Below are positions 28,760 to 37,377 of a DNA stretch of 64,000 nucleotides, piece after piece. Numbering within the stretch: the first letter of the stretch is position 1; the number at the start of each line of letters is the position of its first letter. Source of the DNA: Xanthocytophaga agilis (GTDB taxonomy: Bacteria > Bacteroidota > Bacteroidia > Cytophagales > 172606-1); assembly GCF_030068605.1 (NCBI RefSeq), contig NZ_JASJOU010000007.1, forward strand, positions 186,001 through 250,000. Reading direction: 5' to 3'. The translations under genes were made by a program, and so were the position numbers. Below the pieces are notes generated by a model. That model ran no database searches. It was not told where the DNA came from and saw only the letters and a program-made list of their open reading frames with translations.

Positions 28760-29824
28760 ATGAAAGCCACTTTACTTACTCTCTTAGGAATACTCTGGCC
28801 GGTAACCTTTCTGGTAGAGATAGATCAGCTCCCTTTAAACCAGATTCAGATTATTGGCTCACACAATAGTTATAAACAAGCTATCGAACCGGCCTTGTTT
28901 CAGACATTGAAAAAAGCGGATTCTTCTCTGGCTAATCATATTGACTATAGCCACCTAAGTCTTGAAGATCAGTTGAACATGGGATTGCTTAACCTGGAAA
29001 TAGATATCTATGCAGATAGTCAGGGAGGAAAATATAGCCATCCAAAAGGACTTGACTGGGCAAAACAAACAGCTCCTTATGACCCAAAAGAAGAGATGAA
29101 AGAACCTGGATTTAAAGTCTTTCACATACAGGAGATTGATTTTCGCAGCCATTGTCTTACGTTCAAAAATTGCCTCCAGACCTTAAAGAGTTGGTCTGAT
29201 ACTCACAAAGGTCATTACCCTATATTTATTACAATCAATACCAAGGACGAGACTATCAATAAACCAGGATTTACGGTTCCAGAAAAATTTACTGCCGAAG
29301 TATTTGATCAGTTGGATAAAGTACTTGTAGAAACACTTGGCCGGGATAAACTACTTATACCAGATGATATACGAGGAAACCACAAAACACTGGAAGAAGC
29401 TGTAAAGAAAAAGAACTGGCCTAAAGTACAGAAGGCCAAAGGGAAGTTTATCTTTATTCTGGATGAGACTGGAGCAAAGCGAGCTTCCTATATTCAGAAT
29501 CATTCGTCACTAAAAGGACGTATCTTATTTACCAATTCAGACGCAGATACACCAGAAGCAGCAATCCTTATTAAAAACAACCCAGAAAGAGATTTTGCAG
29601 AAATACAAAAACTGGTAAAACAGGGCTATATAGTTCGTACTCGTGCCGATTCCGATACAGAAGAAGCCAGACATAATGACTACAGTCATTTTACGAAAGC
29701 ACAACAATCTGGTGCACAAATCATCACTACCGATTATTATGTACCCAGTACTCATTTCAAGTCTGATTACCAGATTAGTTTTAAAGACAAAAAATATATC
29801 AGGGTAAATTCGGTAAAACCATAA
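28760..29824 (+). CDS. Exported calcium-dependent PI-PLC-like phospholipase
   Basis: A 354-residue protein matching the bacterial Ca2+-dependent phosphatidylinositol-specific phospholipase C family. A short N-terminal hydrophobic segment (MKATLLTLLGILWPVTFLV) serves as signal peptide. The TIM-barrel active site begins at IQIIGSHNSYKQ (His35), followed by NLEIDIYAD and KVFHIQEIDFRSHC with the second histidine region. GYIVRTRADSDTEEARHND is near the C-terminus. It would cleave phosphoinositide or glycosyl-phosphatidyl headgroups outside the cytoplasm. A TAGATTTG motif at 28724-28731 may be its -7 promoter element. Confidence 0.85.
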   Translation: MKATLLTLLGILWPVTFLVEIDQLPLNQIQIIGSHNSYKQAIEPALFQTLKKADSSLANHIDYSHLSLEDQLNMGLLNLEIDIYADSQGGKYSHPKGLDWAKQTAPYDPKEEMKEPGFKVFHIQEIDFRSHCLTFKNCLQTLKSWSDTHKGHYPIFITINTKDETINKPGFTVPEKFTAEVFDQLDKVLVETLGRDKLLIPDDIRGNHKTLEEAVKKKNWPKVQKAKGKFIFILDETGAKRASYIQNHSSLKGRILFTNSDADTPEAAILIKNNPERDFAEIQKLVKQGYIVRTRADSDTEEARHNDYSHFTKAQQSGAQIITTDYYVPSTHFKSDYQISFKDKKYIRVNSVKP

Positions 29825-29924
29825 TGCCTGCTTTTACCGAATTTACAAAAAGGAGTATTTTTAATTTTATCTAAAATATCCTTTCCTCTATTTTTTCTTC
29901 CTAAAATCTAGTAAAAATAGTCGG

Positions 29925-29957
29925 TTATCTTCTATATACAGTAACGATAGAAGATAA
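29925..29957 (+). promoter_or_regulatory. Inverted repeat abutting the start codon of the Gfo/Idh gene
   Basis: TTATCTTCTAT (29925-29935) and ATAGAAGATAA (29947-29957) form a perfect 11-bp repeat with an 11-base centre, ending 5 bases before the ATG at 29963. In RNA it would hide the ribosome-binding region; in DNA it could be an operator. Confidence 0.55.
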
Positions 29958-29962
29958 TCTTT

Positions 29963-31327
29963 ATGAAAACTCAATCCCAACACGTAAGCCGCAGAAGTTT
30001 TCTGGCAGCAACCGGAGCAACACTCACGGGTAGCTTGCTGGTAAACCCATTTTCCCTACAAGCTATACCTATTACGAAACCAGCTAAAAAAGTTCGACTA
30101 GCTATGGTTGGTACCGGAAGCCGAGGTAGTAGTATGTGGGGTACCGATGTACAGAAAAACTACAGTGAACATATTGAATTTGTTGGTCTGTGTGATATCA
30201 ATCCGGGTAGATTGGAATACGTCAAAAAAAGAATGGGTGTAACTTGCCCTACGTATACTGACTTTGACAAAATGATGAAAGAGGCAAAACCAGATACTCT
30301 TATTGTCACTACAGTCGATGCTACTCACCATGAATTTATAATCAAAGGTTTGGAAATGGGTGCTAATGTACTCACAGAAAAACCTATGACTACTGATGAA
30401 ACTAAATGTCAGGCTATTCTGGATGCAGAAAAACGTAGTGGTAAAAAAGTAACTGTTACATTCAATTATCGGTATTCGCCTCATCGCGCCAAAATGTATG
30501 AACTTCTCCGGCAGGGAGCCATTGGTAAACTTACTTCTGTAGATTTCCATTGGTATCTGGATACTAGTCATGGAGCCGATTATTTTCGTCGCTGGCACAG
30601 ACTGGTAGAGAAAAGTGGTTCATTGTGGGTACATAAAGCTTCACACCATTTTGACCTGCTCAACTGGTGGATAGATAGTGATCCAACAGAAGTATATGCA
30701 TCTGCATCACTCGATCATTATGGAAAAAACAATTCATTCCGTCATACCAATTGTCGCCCATGTCCGCATAAAGACAAGTGCAAATATTATTGGGACATCA
30801 CCAAAAATGAATCGTATGTGAATCTGTATGTTAACAACGAAAAACACGACGGATATCTACGAGATGGATGTGTATGGAAAGAAGATATCAATATTTATGA
30901 TAAAATGGCAGCAACCATTAAGTATGCCAATGGAGTACAGGTTAGCTATTCCTTAACTACGTATTCACCTTATGAAGGATATCGTATTGCATTCAATGGT
31001 ACAGAAGGCAGGTTGGAAGCTTGGATTCAGGAAAGTAATCCAACTGAGAAACGCGATTATGATGAGCTAATGCTGACAAAGAATTTTGGAGAAAGAGAAT
31101 ATATTAAGGTATCTCATGGCACCAGTGGTCATGGAGGAGGAGATAAATTACTAAAAGATCGCATTTTTATTCCAGGCACCTCTGATCCATTACGGCAGTC
31201 TGCAGGAACTAGAGATGGGGCATTGGCCATTCTGATTGGTATTGCAGCCCGTAAAAGCACACAAACAGGACAAATAGTTAAGATTGGCGATCTGACAACA
31301 ATAAAACCTCAAGCACAAAAGGCCTGA
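29963..31327 (+). CDS. Tat-exported Gfo/Idh/MocA oxidoreductase
   Basis: A 454-residue NAD(P)-dependent oxidoreductase. It begins with a twin-arginine signal (SRRSFLAATGATLTGSLLVN), then a Rossmann fold, RLAMVGTGSRGSSMWG, and the conserved EKPMTTDE segment. The C-terminal beta-sheet domain includes FHWYLDTSHGADYFRRWHR and HKASHHFDLLNWW, where KxxHHxD-like residues form the active site. It carries a cluster of cysteines, C264-x2-C267-x5-C273 with C303, suggesting a bound metal. Members of this group process sugars, some as GH109-type glycosidases that use NAD catalytically. A strong terminator follows. Confidence 0.87.
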   Translation: MKTQSQHVSRRSFLAATGATLTGSLLVNPFSLQAIPITKPAKKVRLAMVGTGSRGSSMWGTDVQKNYSEHIEFVGLCDINPGRLEYVKKRMGVTCPTYTDFDKMMKEAKPDTLIVTTVDATHHEFIIKGLEMGANVLTEKPMTTDETKCQAILDAEKRSGKKVTVTFNYRYSPHRAKMYELLRQGAIGKLTSVDFHWYLDTSHGADYFRRWHRLVEKSGSLWVHKASHHFDLLNWWIDSDPTEVYASASLDHYGKNNSFRHTNCRPCPHKDKCKYYWDITKNESYVNLYVNNEKHDGYLRDGCVWKEDINIYDKMAATIKYANGVQVSYSLTTYSPYEGYRIAFNGTEGRLEAWIQESNPTEKRDYDELMLTKNFGEREYIKVSHGTSGHGGGDKLLKDRIFIPGTSDPLRQSAGTRDGALAILIGIAARKSTQTGQIVKIGDLTTIKPQAQKA

Positions 31328-31338
31328 GAGACTAAACC

Positions 31339-31370
31339 AAAAAGCCTATAGACTTATCTATAGGCTTTTT
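31339..31370 (+). terminator. Terminator after the Gfo/Idh gene
   Basis: A perfect 14-bp stem, AAAAAGCCTATAGA (31339-31352) with TCTATAGGCTTTTT (31357-31370), has a CTTA loop and ends in a T tract. It starts 11 bases after the stop codon. Confidence 0.93.
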
Positions 31371-31483
31371 ACTCTCTGCAGATTTTCGATATTCCTATTG
31401 CTTATTTTAACAGATAGCTGCTTATATGCTATCATAACATCCTATTTTTATCAATATATTTTTCAACTATAGTGAAGTATGTA

Positions 31484-31513
31484 TTGCATTATTAAAAAAA
31501 GCTTCTACCTTTG
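31484..31513 (+). promoter_or_regulatory. Promoter of tRNA-Val
   Basis: TTG at 31484-31486 is followed after 19 bases by TACCTTTG (31506-31513), an exact match to the Bacteroidota -33/-7 pattern TTTG-N19-TAnnTTTG in the -7 half. It is about 40 bases upstream of the tRNA. Confidence 0.8.
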
Positions 31514-31552
31514 CACTCCCATTCGACAACAAGTCAACATGGATAATAAAAA

Positions 31553-31627
31553 GGAGGCTTAGCTCAGCCGGTTCAGAGCATCTGCCTTACAAGCAGAGGG
31601 TCGGGGGTTCGAATCCCTCAGCCTCCA
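31553..31627 (+). tRNA. tRNA-Val (anticodon TAC)
   Basis: A complete cloverleaf of 75 bases. The acceptor arms GGAGGCT and AGCCTCC pair fully. The D arm is GCTC...GAGC. The anticodon stem TCTGC/GCAGA holds the loop CTTACAA with anticodon TAC, which reads GTA and related valine codons. The T arm GGGGG/CCCTC encloses TTCGAAT. The discriminator base is A; the CCA end is not encoded. Confidence 0.97.
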
Positions 31628-31631
31628 CTAC

Positions 31632-31665
31632 AAAAAGGTCTTAGATTGTTATCTAAGATCTTTTT
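31632..31665 (+). terminator. Terminator after tRNA-Val
   Basis: AAAAAGGTCTTAGAT (31632-31646) and ATCTAAGATCTTTTT (31651-31665) pair over 15 bp with one G-T wobble and a TGTT loop, ending in a T run just behind the tRNA. Confidence 0.88.
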
Positions 31666-31729
31666 ATTTATCCCTTTATCTGAGAATAATCACACTTATA
31701 GGTTGCATCATTGGGAGCTACTCTCTTTT

Positions 31730-32158
31730 TTATTCTGCTACTTTGCATACATGGACAGCATTTTGAAGCTGGTTTTCCAGCGATTGCCCATCTATCAATG
31801 CCCAATGTTCTATAATTTTTCCATCGGCTAACCGATATAATCTATATCCTACCGTTTCTACCTCCTTGTAGGTTGCAGGTATATCTCTCCATAATCCAAC
31901 GTGTTTCATTTTCATACGAACTTTGATCACACTTTTATCATTCTCTGTAACATGATCATCAATAATTGTAGTATGCTCAAAAGAAAAGCTGATAGCTTGT
32001 ATCCATTTTAGCATTCCTTCTTTTCCTGTAGGCAGGTGGTCAGGTAAAGAGTGATCAATAAAATCAGGATGAAGAAATTCCTGTATGGTATCAAATCTGC
32101 GTAGATTCCAGATCTGTTCAATAAAATCATTAATAAGTGTTTTGTTAGACCTTTGCAT
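31730..32158 (-). CDS. SnoaL-like ester cyclase family protein
   Basis: A 142-residue cytoplasmic protein with the NTF2/SnoaL-like cone fold. The pattern FIEQIWNLRRFDTIQEFLHPDFIDH, then KGTWRDIPATYKEVE-like sequence (here VGLWRDIPATYKEVE), and DGKIIEHWALIDG is typical of the 'predicted ester cyclase' group, whose substrates are mostly unknown. It is downstream of a Crp/Fnr gene on the same strand with an 80-bp gap, so it could be its target or operon partner. Confidence 0.82.
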   Translation of the reverse strand: MQRSNKTLINDFIEQIWNLRRFDTIQEFLHPDFIDHSLPDHLPTGKEGMLKWIQAISFSFEHTTIIDDHVTENDKSVIKVRMKMKHVGLWRDIPATYKEVETVGYRLYRLADGKIIEHWALIDGQSLENQLQNAVHVCKVAE

Positions 32159-32238
32159 AGGAGTACGTTTAGTTTACTATCCTATACAAAAGTAAAAGGG
32201 TTACAAGAGAAGCACCTGTGATAAAGGTCACATAAATG

Positions 32239-32868
32239 CTAGGAATTTTTCACCTTGTTCCGGATTCGGCTTAGAGTTTCTCTGGCTATACCCAGATATG
32301 ATGCGATTTGAGTTAGAGATATTCGTTGGACCACTTGAGGCTGGTATTGTAACAGATGTTCGTAACGTTCCTGCGCATTCAAGAGTTGAAATAAGGCTAT
32401 TTGTTCTTCCTGACGAGAAGCAAGTATTTCCAGTAACTGACGACCAAAGGATTCTATCTCTGGCGAATGATTATAGGCAGCCAGCAACTTGGCTCTGTCA
32501 AATTGGACTGCAATCAACGGCTCGCATGCCTGAATAGCATACTCAGATTTCAAGTTCTTTGTCAGACTTTTGAGATTGGTAGCAAATTCCTGTTCAAAAT
32601 AAAAGGCAGTATTGATTTCATTCCCTTCTTTATCATAAAAGCCTCTTGCATAACCTTTAGTTATAAAAAAGATAGATTGACAGATTTCACCCAAAGCAAT
32701 TATATAGTCGCCTTTGGAAAAATGGCAGACAGTTAGTGTATCCTGTAACATCAGCCAGCTGTCTTCTGATAGGTTGCTAATAGTATGGATATAAACCTTC
32801 AATTCATGCAATGCATCAGTCCATCTTTTATCAGTTTTTTCATCCGTTCCAACAACTATAGTTTTCAT
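32239..32868 (-). CDS. Crp/Fnr family transcriptional regulator
   Basis: 209 residues with an N-terminal cyclic-nucleotide-binding-like beta barrel (CHFSKGDYIIALGEICQSIFFITKGYARG) and a C-terminal helix-turn-helix (ISLTQIASYLGIARETLSRIRNKV). The residues that bind cAMP in Crp are not conserved, so another ligand or none is expected. Its ATG overlaps the stop of the upstream lipoprotein gene (ATGA at 32865-32868), so the two are translationally coupled, which is unusual for this regulator family. Confidence 0.9.
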   Translation of the reverse strand: MKTIVVGTDEKTDKRWTDALHELKVYIHTISNLSEDSWLMLQDTLTVCHFSKGDYIIALGEICQSIFFITKGYARGFYDKEGNEINTAFYFEQEFATNLKSLTKNLKSEYAIQACEPLIAVQFDRAKLLAAYNHSPEIESFGRQLLEILASRQEEQIALFQLLNAQERYEHLLQYQPQVVQRISLTQIASYLGIARETLSRIRNKVKNS

Positions 32869-33761
32869 AGAGGAGATGTATATCTGTATCCCTCTTTAAT
32901 AACTTTAAACGTGTGTCCGTCTTCCTGTATATAAGAACTGTTGTATCCTTCTGCGCCAACCCAGTCAGTGATTAATTCTATTTTTCCTTCATATTCCAGT
33001 ACAGCCAGGATTTTGTAATACTCCCATCCAAATTGTCCGCCATCATCTACACTCCATGTGCTTGTCTCATCGTATTTGGCCGGAAAATCTTTATAGAGGA
33101 GTTTATCTGAACTGACAAAGACCAATGATGCTAGTGCAGAATTACCTTTTAATTCAAATTCGATCAGAAAAATACTTCTTTCATCTGGCAACTTTACCAG
33201 ACTATGCGCGTCCTTTATCTTTCGCCCCTTAGCTGATTCTATCGTTGTTTTTACATCAACAGGAAGTTGTGCCTTTTTGAAGGGTGTTGTCGGAATCAGT
33301 TTGTGAGTTTCAAGAAATGGTTTTGTGAACAGTAGTGTAGTTTCTTCTTCACTTACAGTTCCAGATGTCACTGTGTACAGGTTTCCTCCACTTCGATCAA
33401 AGTTTTCAGCCCATTGACGGCCATTGCTTTGCTCTGATTCTTTTTTTGCTTCACGAAAAATAATGTCGACAATCTTTCCTTCTTTTGAAAGAGCCTTAGT
33501 AAAACTCTCAGGCATAACCACTGTATCTTCCTGCATTAATATCCTTTTGCCAGTCTGATCACAAAATCCAAATCCAATAGAAGAAACACTTGTTTCAGTA
33601 GCATTGGAAGCGGATTCCATTATTGTCTCTGATTGAACAGCTATAGAATCATTATTCTTTTCACTCTGTTTAGAATCAGTGGAGCATCCAATCTGTCCAA
33701 ATACAAATAGAAAAACAACACAGGTATTTATAAGAAGGGAAGAAATATATCTGATAGACAT
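32865..33761 (-). CDS. Lipoprotein of unknown function
   Basis: 298 residues. The signal peptide ends in the lipobox FGQIGC with the lipidated cysteine about residue 26, followed by a Ser/Asn-rich linker. The mature domain has no motif I recognise. Its C-terminal part (KILAVLEYEGKIELITDWVGAEG) suggests a beta-rich fold. It is first in a leftward group with the Crp/Fnr regulator and the SnoaL-like protein. The overlap with the regulator suggests a functional link, for example as an envelope sensor, but this is inference. Confidence 0.65.
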   Translation of the reverse strand: MSIRYISSLLINTCVVFLFVFGQIGCSTDSKQSEKNNDSIAVQSETIMESASNATETSVSSIGFGFCDQTGKRILMQEDTVVMPESFTKALSKEGKIVDIIFREAKKESEQSNGRQWAENFDRSGGNLYTVTSGTVSEEETTLLFTKPFLETHKLIPTTPFKKAQLPVDVKTTIESAKGRKIKDAHSLVKLPDERSIFLIEFELKGNSALASLVFVSSDKLLYKDFPAKYDETSTWSVDDGGQFGWEYYKILAVLEYEGKIELITDWVGAEGYNSSYIQEDGHTFKVIKEGYRYTSPL

Positions 33762-33917
33762 GTAGTTTGAGAGTTATATACTAACCGCAAGTCTACCAAC
33801 TTTGCTTTTGTTTTTCAAGATTCTTGTTTTGTATATAAATTTATTGACATACTAAACGTATTCAAAAAAATCGGAAGGCAAGAATGTACTTGCCTAAAAG
33901 TTTGTGTGAGGGCAGAA

Positions 33918-33947
33918 AAAAGGGAGTAACCAATGTCGCTCCCTTTT
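33918..33947 (-). terminator. Terminator after the WG-repeat gene
   Basis: AAAAGGGAG (33918-33926) and CTCCCTTTT (33939-33947) form a 9-bp stem with a 12-base loop. Read on the minus strand it ends in a T-rich run, 18 bases after the stop codon of the gene at 33966. Confidence 0.75.
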
Positions 33948-33965
33948 CTTTGTCGTAATAAGCTT

Positions 33966-35084
33966 TTATTCTGCATCTTCCTCCTCATCTGTACTCAACA
34001 ACGATCTTAATTTGTCAAATTTGGGGTCTACGGTGAACTGACCACTTTTATCAATAATTCCCCATTTACTGTTAACCTTCACAATAGCACTACCATTTAC
34101 AAACTTTTCAGCAGATTGGAATTTAGGTTCAACAATCCAGTTTCCTTCCATGTCCATATATCCCCAAAGTCCAGACTTTTGTACTCGTGCAATTCCCTCT
34201 GAAGCTCCCAATATATTATCATACTGTGGCTTAACCACCCACTTACCAGACTTATCGATCATACCCCATTTATTATTTTCACGTGCTCTTCCCAGGCCTC
34301 CTGTAAAAGGACTAAGAAAGCCAAAAGTTGGCTGTACTAACCAATTCCCCTGTTTGTCTACTACACCCCATTTTGAATTTCTTACTACAGCCACTCCATC
34401 TGAAAATGCTTTTACAACAGAAAATGACAGATTGCCTAGACGCTGCCCTGTCTTGTCAATCACTATCCAACCTTCTTTTGACAGGACAAAAGCAACACCA
34501 TCTCTGAAAGGAATGATGTGATCATATTTTGGTTCAATGGCCCATTGTCCTTTTGTATCCAGATAACCCCACATACTATTTGACCTGGCCATAGCCAAAC
34601 CACTCGTAAAATCACGTAACCCACCATATGCAGGCTGTATCACCCAATTACCTGTTCTATCTATAAATCCCCACTCTCCACTTTCAGACTTTGCCATAGC
34701 TAATCCTTCAGCAGAAAACTTTCGGATAGCATTGAATACAGGTTTGCCAATAGGGCTTCCCGTTGTATCAATTAATCCATGTTTGCCTGGTGTATCACTA
34801 AATTCAACGACAGCTACAGTACCATCAAAGTTGCGAGCTGACGAAAAACGATACGAAGTGATTAACTTTCCTTTTTTATCAATGTAGCTCCAAAGCCCCT
34901 TACTTTTAACAGCCGCGAATCCGTAAGAAAATGGATCAGCATCATCAAAGGTGGGTTCGATTACCCACTTTCCATTAGCATCAATATATCCATATAATTT
35001 ATTCTCTTTAGCAACAAATAGCTTTTGAGCAAATGATTGGGTAAACGCTGTAAGGATAAGCGCAACAAAAAACAATTTTTTCAT
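33966..35084 (-). CDS. Exported WG-repeat protein
   Basis: 372 residues from the ATG at 35084; the open frame extends to 35246. The signal peptide MKKLFFVALILTAFTQSFAQ is followed by about ten tandem repeats of some 33-36 residues. Each has the form WG.iD..G.Wvi.P.f (WGFIDRTGNWVIQPAY, WGVVDKQGNWLVQPTF and similar). WG repeats build an extended beta structure and are common in exported proteins of this phylum; the ligand is unknown. The protein ends in an acidic tail (STDEEEDAE). Confidence 0.88.
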   Translation of the reverse strand: MKKLFFVALILTAFTQSFAQKLFVAKENKLYGYIDANGKWVIEPTFDDADPFSYGFAAVKSKGLWSYIDKKGKLITSYRFSSARNFDGTVAVVEFSDTPGKHGLIDTTGSPIGKPVFNAIRKFSAEGLAMAKSESGEWGFIDRTGNWVIQPAYGGLRDFTSGLAMARSNSMWGYLDTKGQWAIEPKYDHIIPFRDGVAFVLSKEGWIVIDKTGQRLGNLSFSVVKAFSDGVAVVRNSKWGVVDKQGNWLVQPTFGFLSPFTGGLGRARENNKWGMIDKSGKWVVKPQYDNILGASEGIARVQKSGLWGYMDMEGNWIVEPKFQSAEKFVNGSAIVKVNSKWGIIDKSGQFTVDPKFDKLRSLLSTDEEEDAE

Positions 35085-35246
35085 AGGGAAGATTACATTT
35101 TTACGACGGTAGAGACCACATTGAGTGGTAACATGTACATTGGAATGAAACTTACAGATTTTTATTACAAAATCTGCTGCAAGATAGCTGGAAACGCAAA
35201 GACTGGTTATTATAATACAAATATTTTTCTTTATATACAAAATCAA

Positions 35247-35539
35247 TCATATAAGTAACTCTGTATCTATTCTCTATATAAAAAAGTTAGGCATAATAGC
35301 TGTCTGGTATAAACAAAATATAATTAGATTATAATTCCTATTTTTTTAGGATTCCCAACTTCGTATCTAGTATCTAACACCAACTTGTCTTACACATAAA
35401 TATTCAGCTTTTCTTTTGACTGTCAGACAGAGTGCAAGTTTGTACTTGATCGTTGCCTGTTTATAGTTTAGTTTACAGGAAGCCTTATTTTGCATGATAG
35501 ACCATTCATCTCAAAGGTATACGTATTCAAGTCCCGCAT
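35247..35539. other. Intergenic region, nothing recognised
   Basis: About 290 AT-rich bases between the WG-repeat gene and the divergent rhomboid remnant. I see no reading frame, RNA gene or clear promoter pair here. Confidence 0.5.
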
Positions 35540-36627
35540 ATGAAGCCAGCAGAATCATACAACGAAACATCCTTACCCAGCCATCATAGATGGTTATGGG
35601 CATTTGTCCCTACAAAAGTTAGTTCGTTACACCGTTACTCATCATACTAAATATTGTCATTTTTGTGCCAATGGCACTGGCGGGTGTAGCCATCTTTGAG
35701 CCAGACGCTGATAGTCTTATACAATGGGGCCCAATTTTAAACTCAAAACATTGGATCCTGAGTGGTAGTGGCTGATTACTTGTGTATCTATTCATATTGG
35801 TATCTTTCATCTATTTATGAATATGTATGCACTCATGTCTATTGGAGTCTTCTAGAACCTTTTCTGGGGAAACTTCGCTTTATAATAGTCTATCTACTTT
35901 GTGGCCTCATAGCCAGTATAACAAGCTTGTGGTGGCATGGGCAAACAGCAAGTGCAGGGGCATCTGGGGCAATAGTTGGGGTGTATGATGTATTTCTGGC
36001 TATGCTTACGAAAAAGAAACAAGAAAATCCCTACTAGGCAGTATTTCTGTCCTTGTGATTTATAGTCTTTCAGGAAGTTTTCATGATGAAGTTAACAATG
36101 TTGCACATATAGGAGGTCTAGCTGGAGGAACTATACTCGGCTATGCACTTTCTCCAAGTCTTCTCAAACCTACGCGAAAACAACTAAATCATATTAGTCT
36201 GGCAGGTATAAGTATATTGATCCTTAACCTGTCTTTTGTTGTCTATATCTATATTCCCGATCCTATTGGAGAATAGGATACATATATGCAAGCCTTTTAT
36301 GAACGTCAGGATGTAGCACTTAAAATCTACAAAATGCCAGAGGAAACACCAAGAGAACAACTGCTTGTATCAGTCAGAGACACAGGACTTGTATATTGGA
36401 AGCAGAACCTAAAACTGGTGAAATATGTAGACAAACTAAATCTGTCAGAAAATGTACATGCCAAAAATCAAAAACTAATTGAGTATTCCAATTTCCATAT
36501 TAAAAGCTATGAGCTGATGTACAAAGCCCTTCTGGAAAATACAAATATGTATGAAAATTAACTTGATGCTTATTATAAAAAACCTGTAACAGTGCTGGAA
36601 GATATCAATGGTAAATCCTCAAAGTAA
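35540..36627 (+). pseudogene. Decayed rhomboid family serine protease gene
   Basis: Pieces of one rhomboid protease can be read across shifting frames. ILNIVIFVPMALAGVAIFEP (first helix) comes from 35632 onwards, after a stop at 35648 in the original frame. Then follow EPFLGKLRFIIVYLLCGLIA, SAGASGAIVGVYDVFLAMLT with the catalytic-serine motif GASG, and AHIGGLAGGTILGYA with the catalytic histidine. The C-terminal soluble tail is interrupted by stops at 36274 and 36559. At least three frame changes and two nonsense codons make a working product very unlikely. The retained motifs point to fairly recent decay. Confidence 0.88.
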
Positions 36628-36696
36628 TTAGTACTTCATCTGATTATCTACTCCTTTACAATTCTAAAACTTCCTTTAATAAAATTTATAAAATAA

Positions 36697-36728
36697 TTTT
36701 GTACTAAATAGTACATTAACTACTTTCG
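36697..36728 (+). promoter_or_regulatory. Promoter and TetR operator of the gene at 36743
   Basis: TTTTG (36697-36701) and TACTTTCG (36721-36728) are spaced by 19 bases, close to the phylum promoter pattern. Between them lies a perfect palindrome, GTACTA-AA-TAGTAC (36701-36714), placed to block RNA polymerase, as expected for TetR autorepression. Confidence 0.72.
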
Positions 36729-36742
36729 TTCATTCATTTATC

Positions 36743-37333
36743 ATGACAATGGCAGGCAGACCTAAAGTATTTGATACAGAAGCTGTAATAAACAAAGCAA
36801 TAGAAGTATTTTGGACCAAAGGATATGAGGCATCCTCAACCGAAGATTTGCTTATGGCTATGGGAATAGGCAAAGGCAGCTTTTATCTGGCTTTTGAAGG
36901 AGGAAAACGAGAATTATTTGAGAAAGCATTGGAGCAGTTCAGCAAACAATCTCTTCAACGATTCAGAAACGATCTCGCTACCAGTAAAGATCCGATTGAA
37001 CTACTCAGAGATTTTTTTAGAAGCATTGCTATGCACTCTGAAGAAATACATCAGAAGGGATGTTTTTTAGGAAACAGTATTGCAGAACTATCCACAATAG
37101 ACAAACCTTTACAGCAGAAACCCATAACCTTGCTCAAAGAATTGGAAAAAGTATTTGAGGAAACGATCTGGGAAGCTCAGCAATCTGGTAACTTGCAGAC
37201 AAAGGAAGAAGCCACAAAATTGGCTAAATACCTCATTAATGTATGGAACGGTTTGAATATCAGCCGACGTATGTATTCAGACCCAACAATACTCAAATCT
37301 CTGATCGAGATGCATTTGAAAGTGTTGGTATAA
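36743..37333 (+). CDS. TetR/AcrR family transcriptional regulator
   Basis: 196 residues. The N-terminal helix-turn-helix, AVINKAIEVFWTKGYEASST then EDLLMAMGIGKGSFYLAFEG, is typical of TetR proteins. The C-terminal ligand domain resembles the TetR_C_16/AefR-like group with a cysteine in HQKGCFLGNSI. Start at 36743, or at Met3 (36749). A palindromic operator lies in its promoter, and a near copy lies before the hydrolase gene at 38147. It is followed after 44 bp by an oxidoreductase gene, probably in the same transcript. Confidence 0.9.
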   Translation: MTMAGRPKVFDTEAVINKAIEVFWTKGYEASSTEDLLMAMGIGKGSFYLAFEGGKRELFEKALEQFSKQSLQRFRNDLATSKDPIELLRDFFRSIAMHSEEIHQKGCFLGNSIAELSTIDKPLQQKPITLLKELEKVFEETIWEAQQSGNLQTKEEATKLAKYLINVWNGLNISRRMYSDPTILKSLIEMHLKVLV

Positions 37334-37377
37334 GTATTTATACAAATCTTTTTTATCCATTTTTAATACATAGACCT

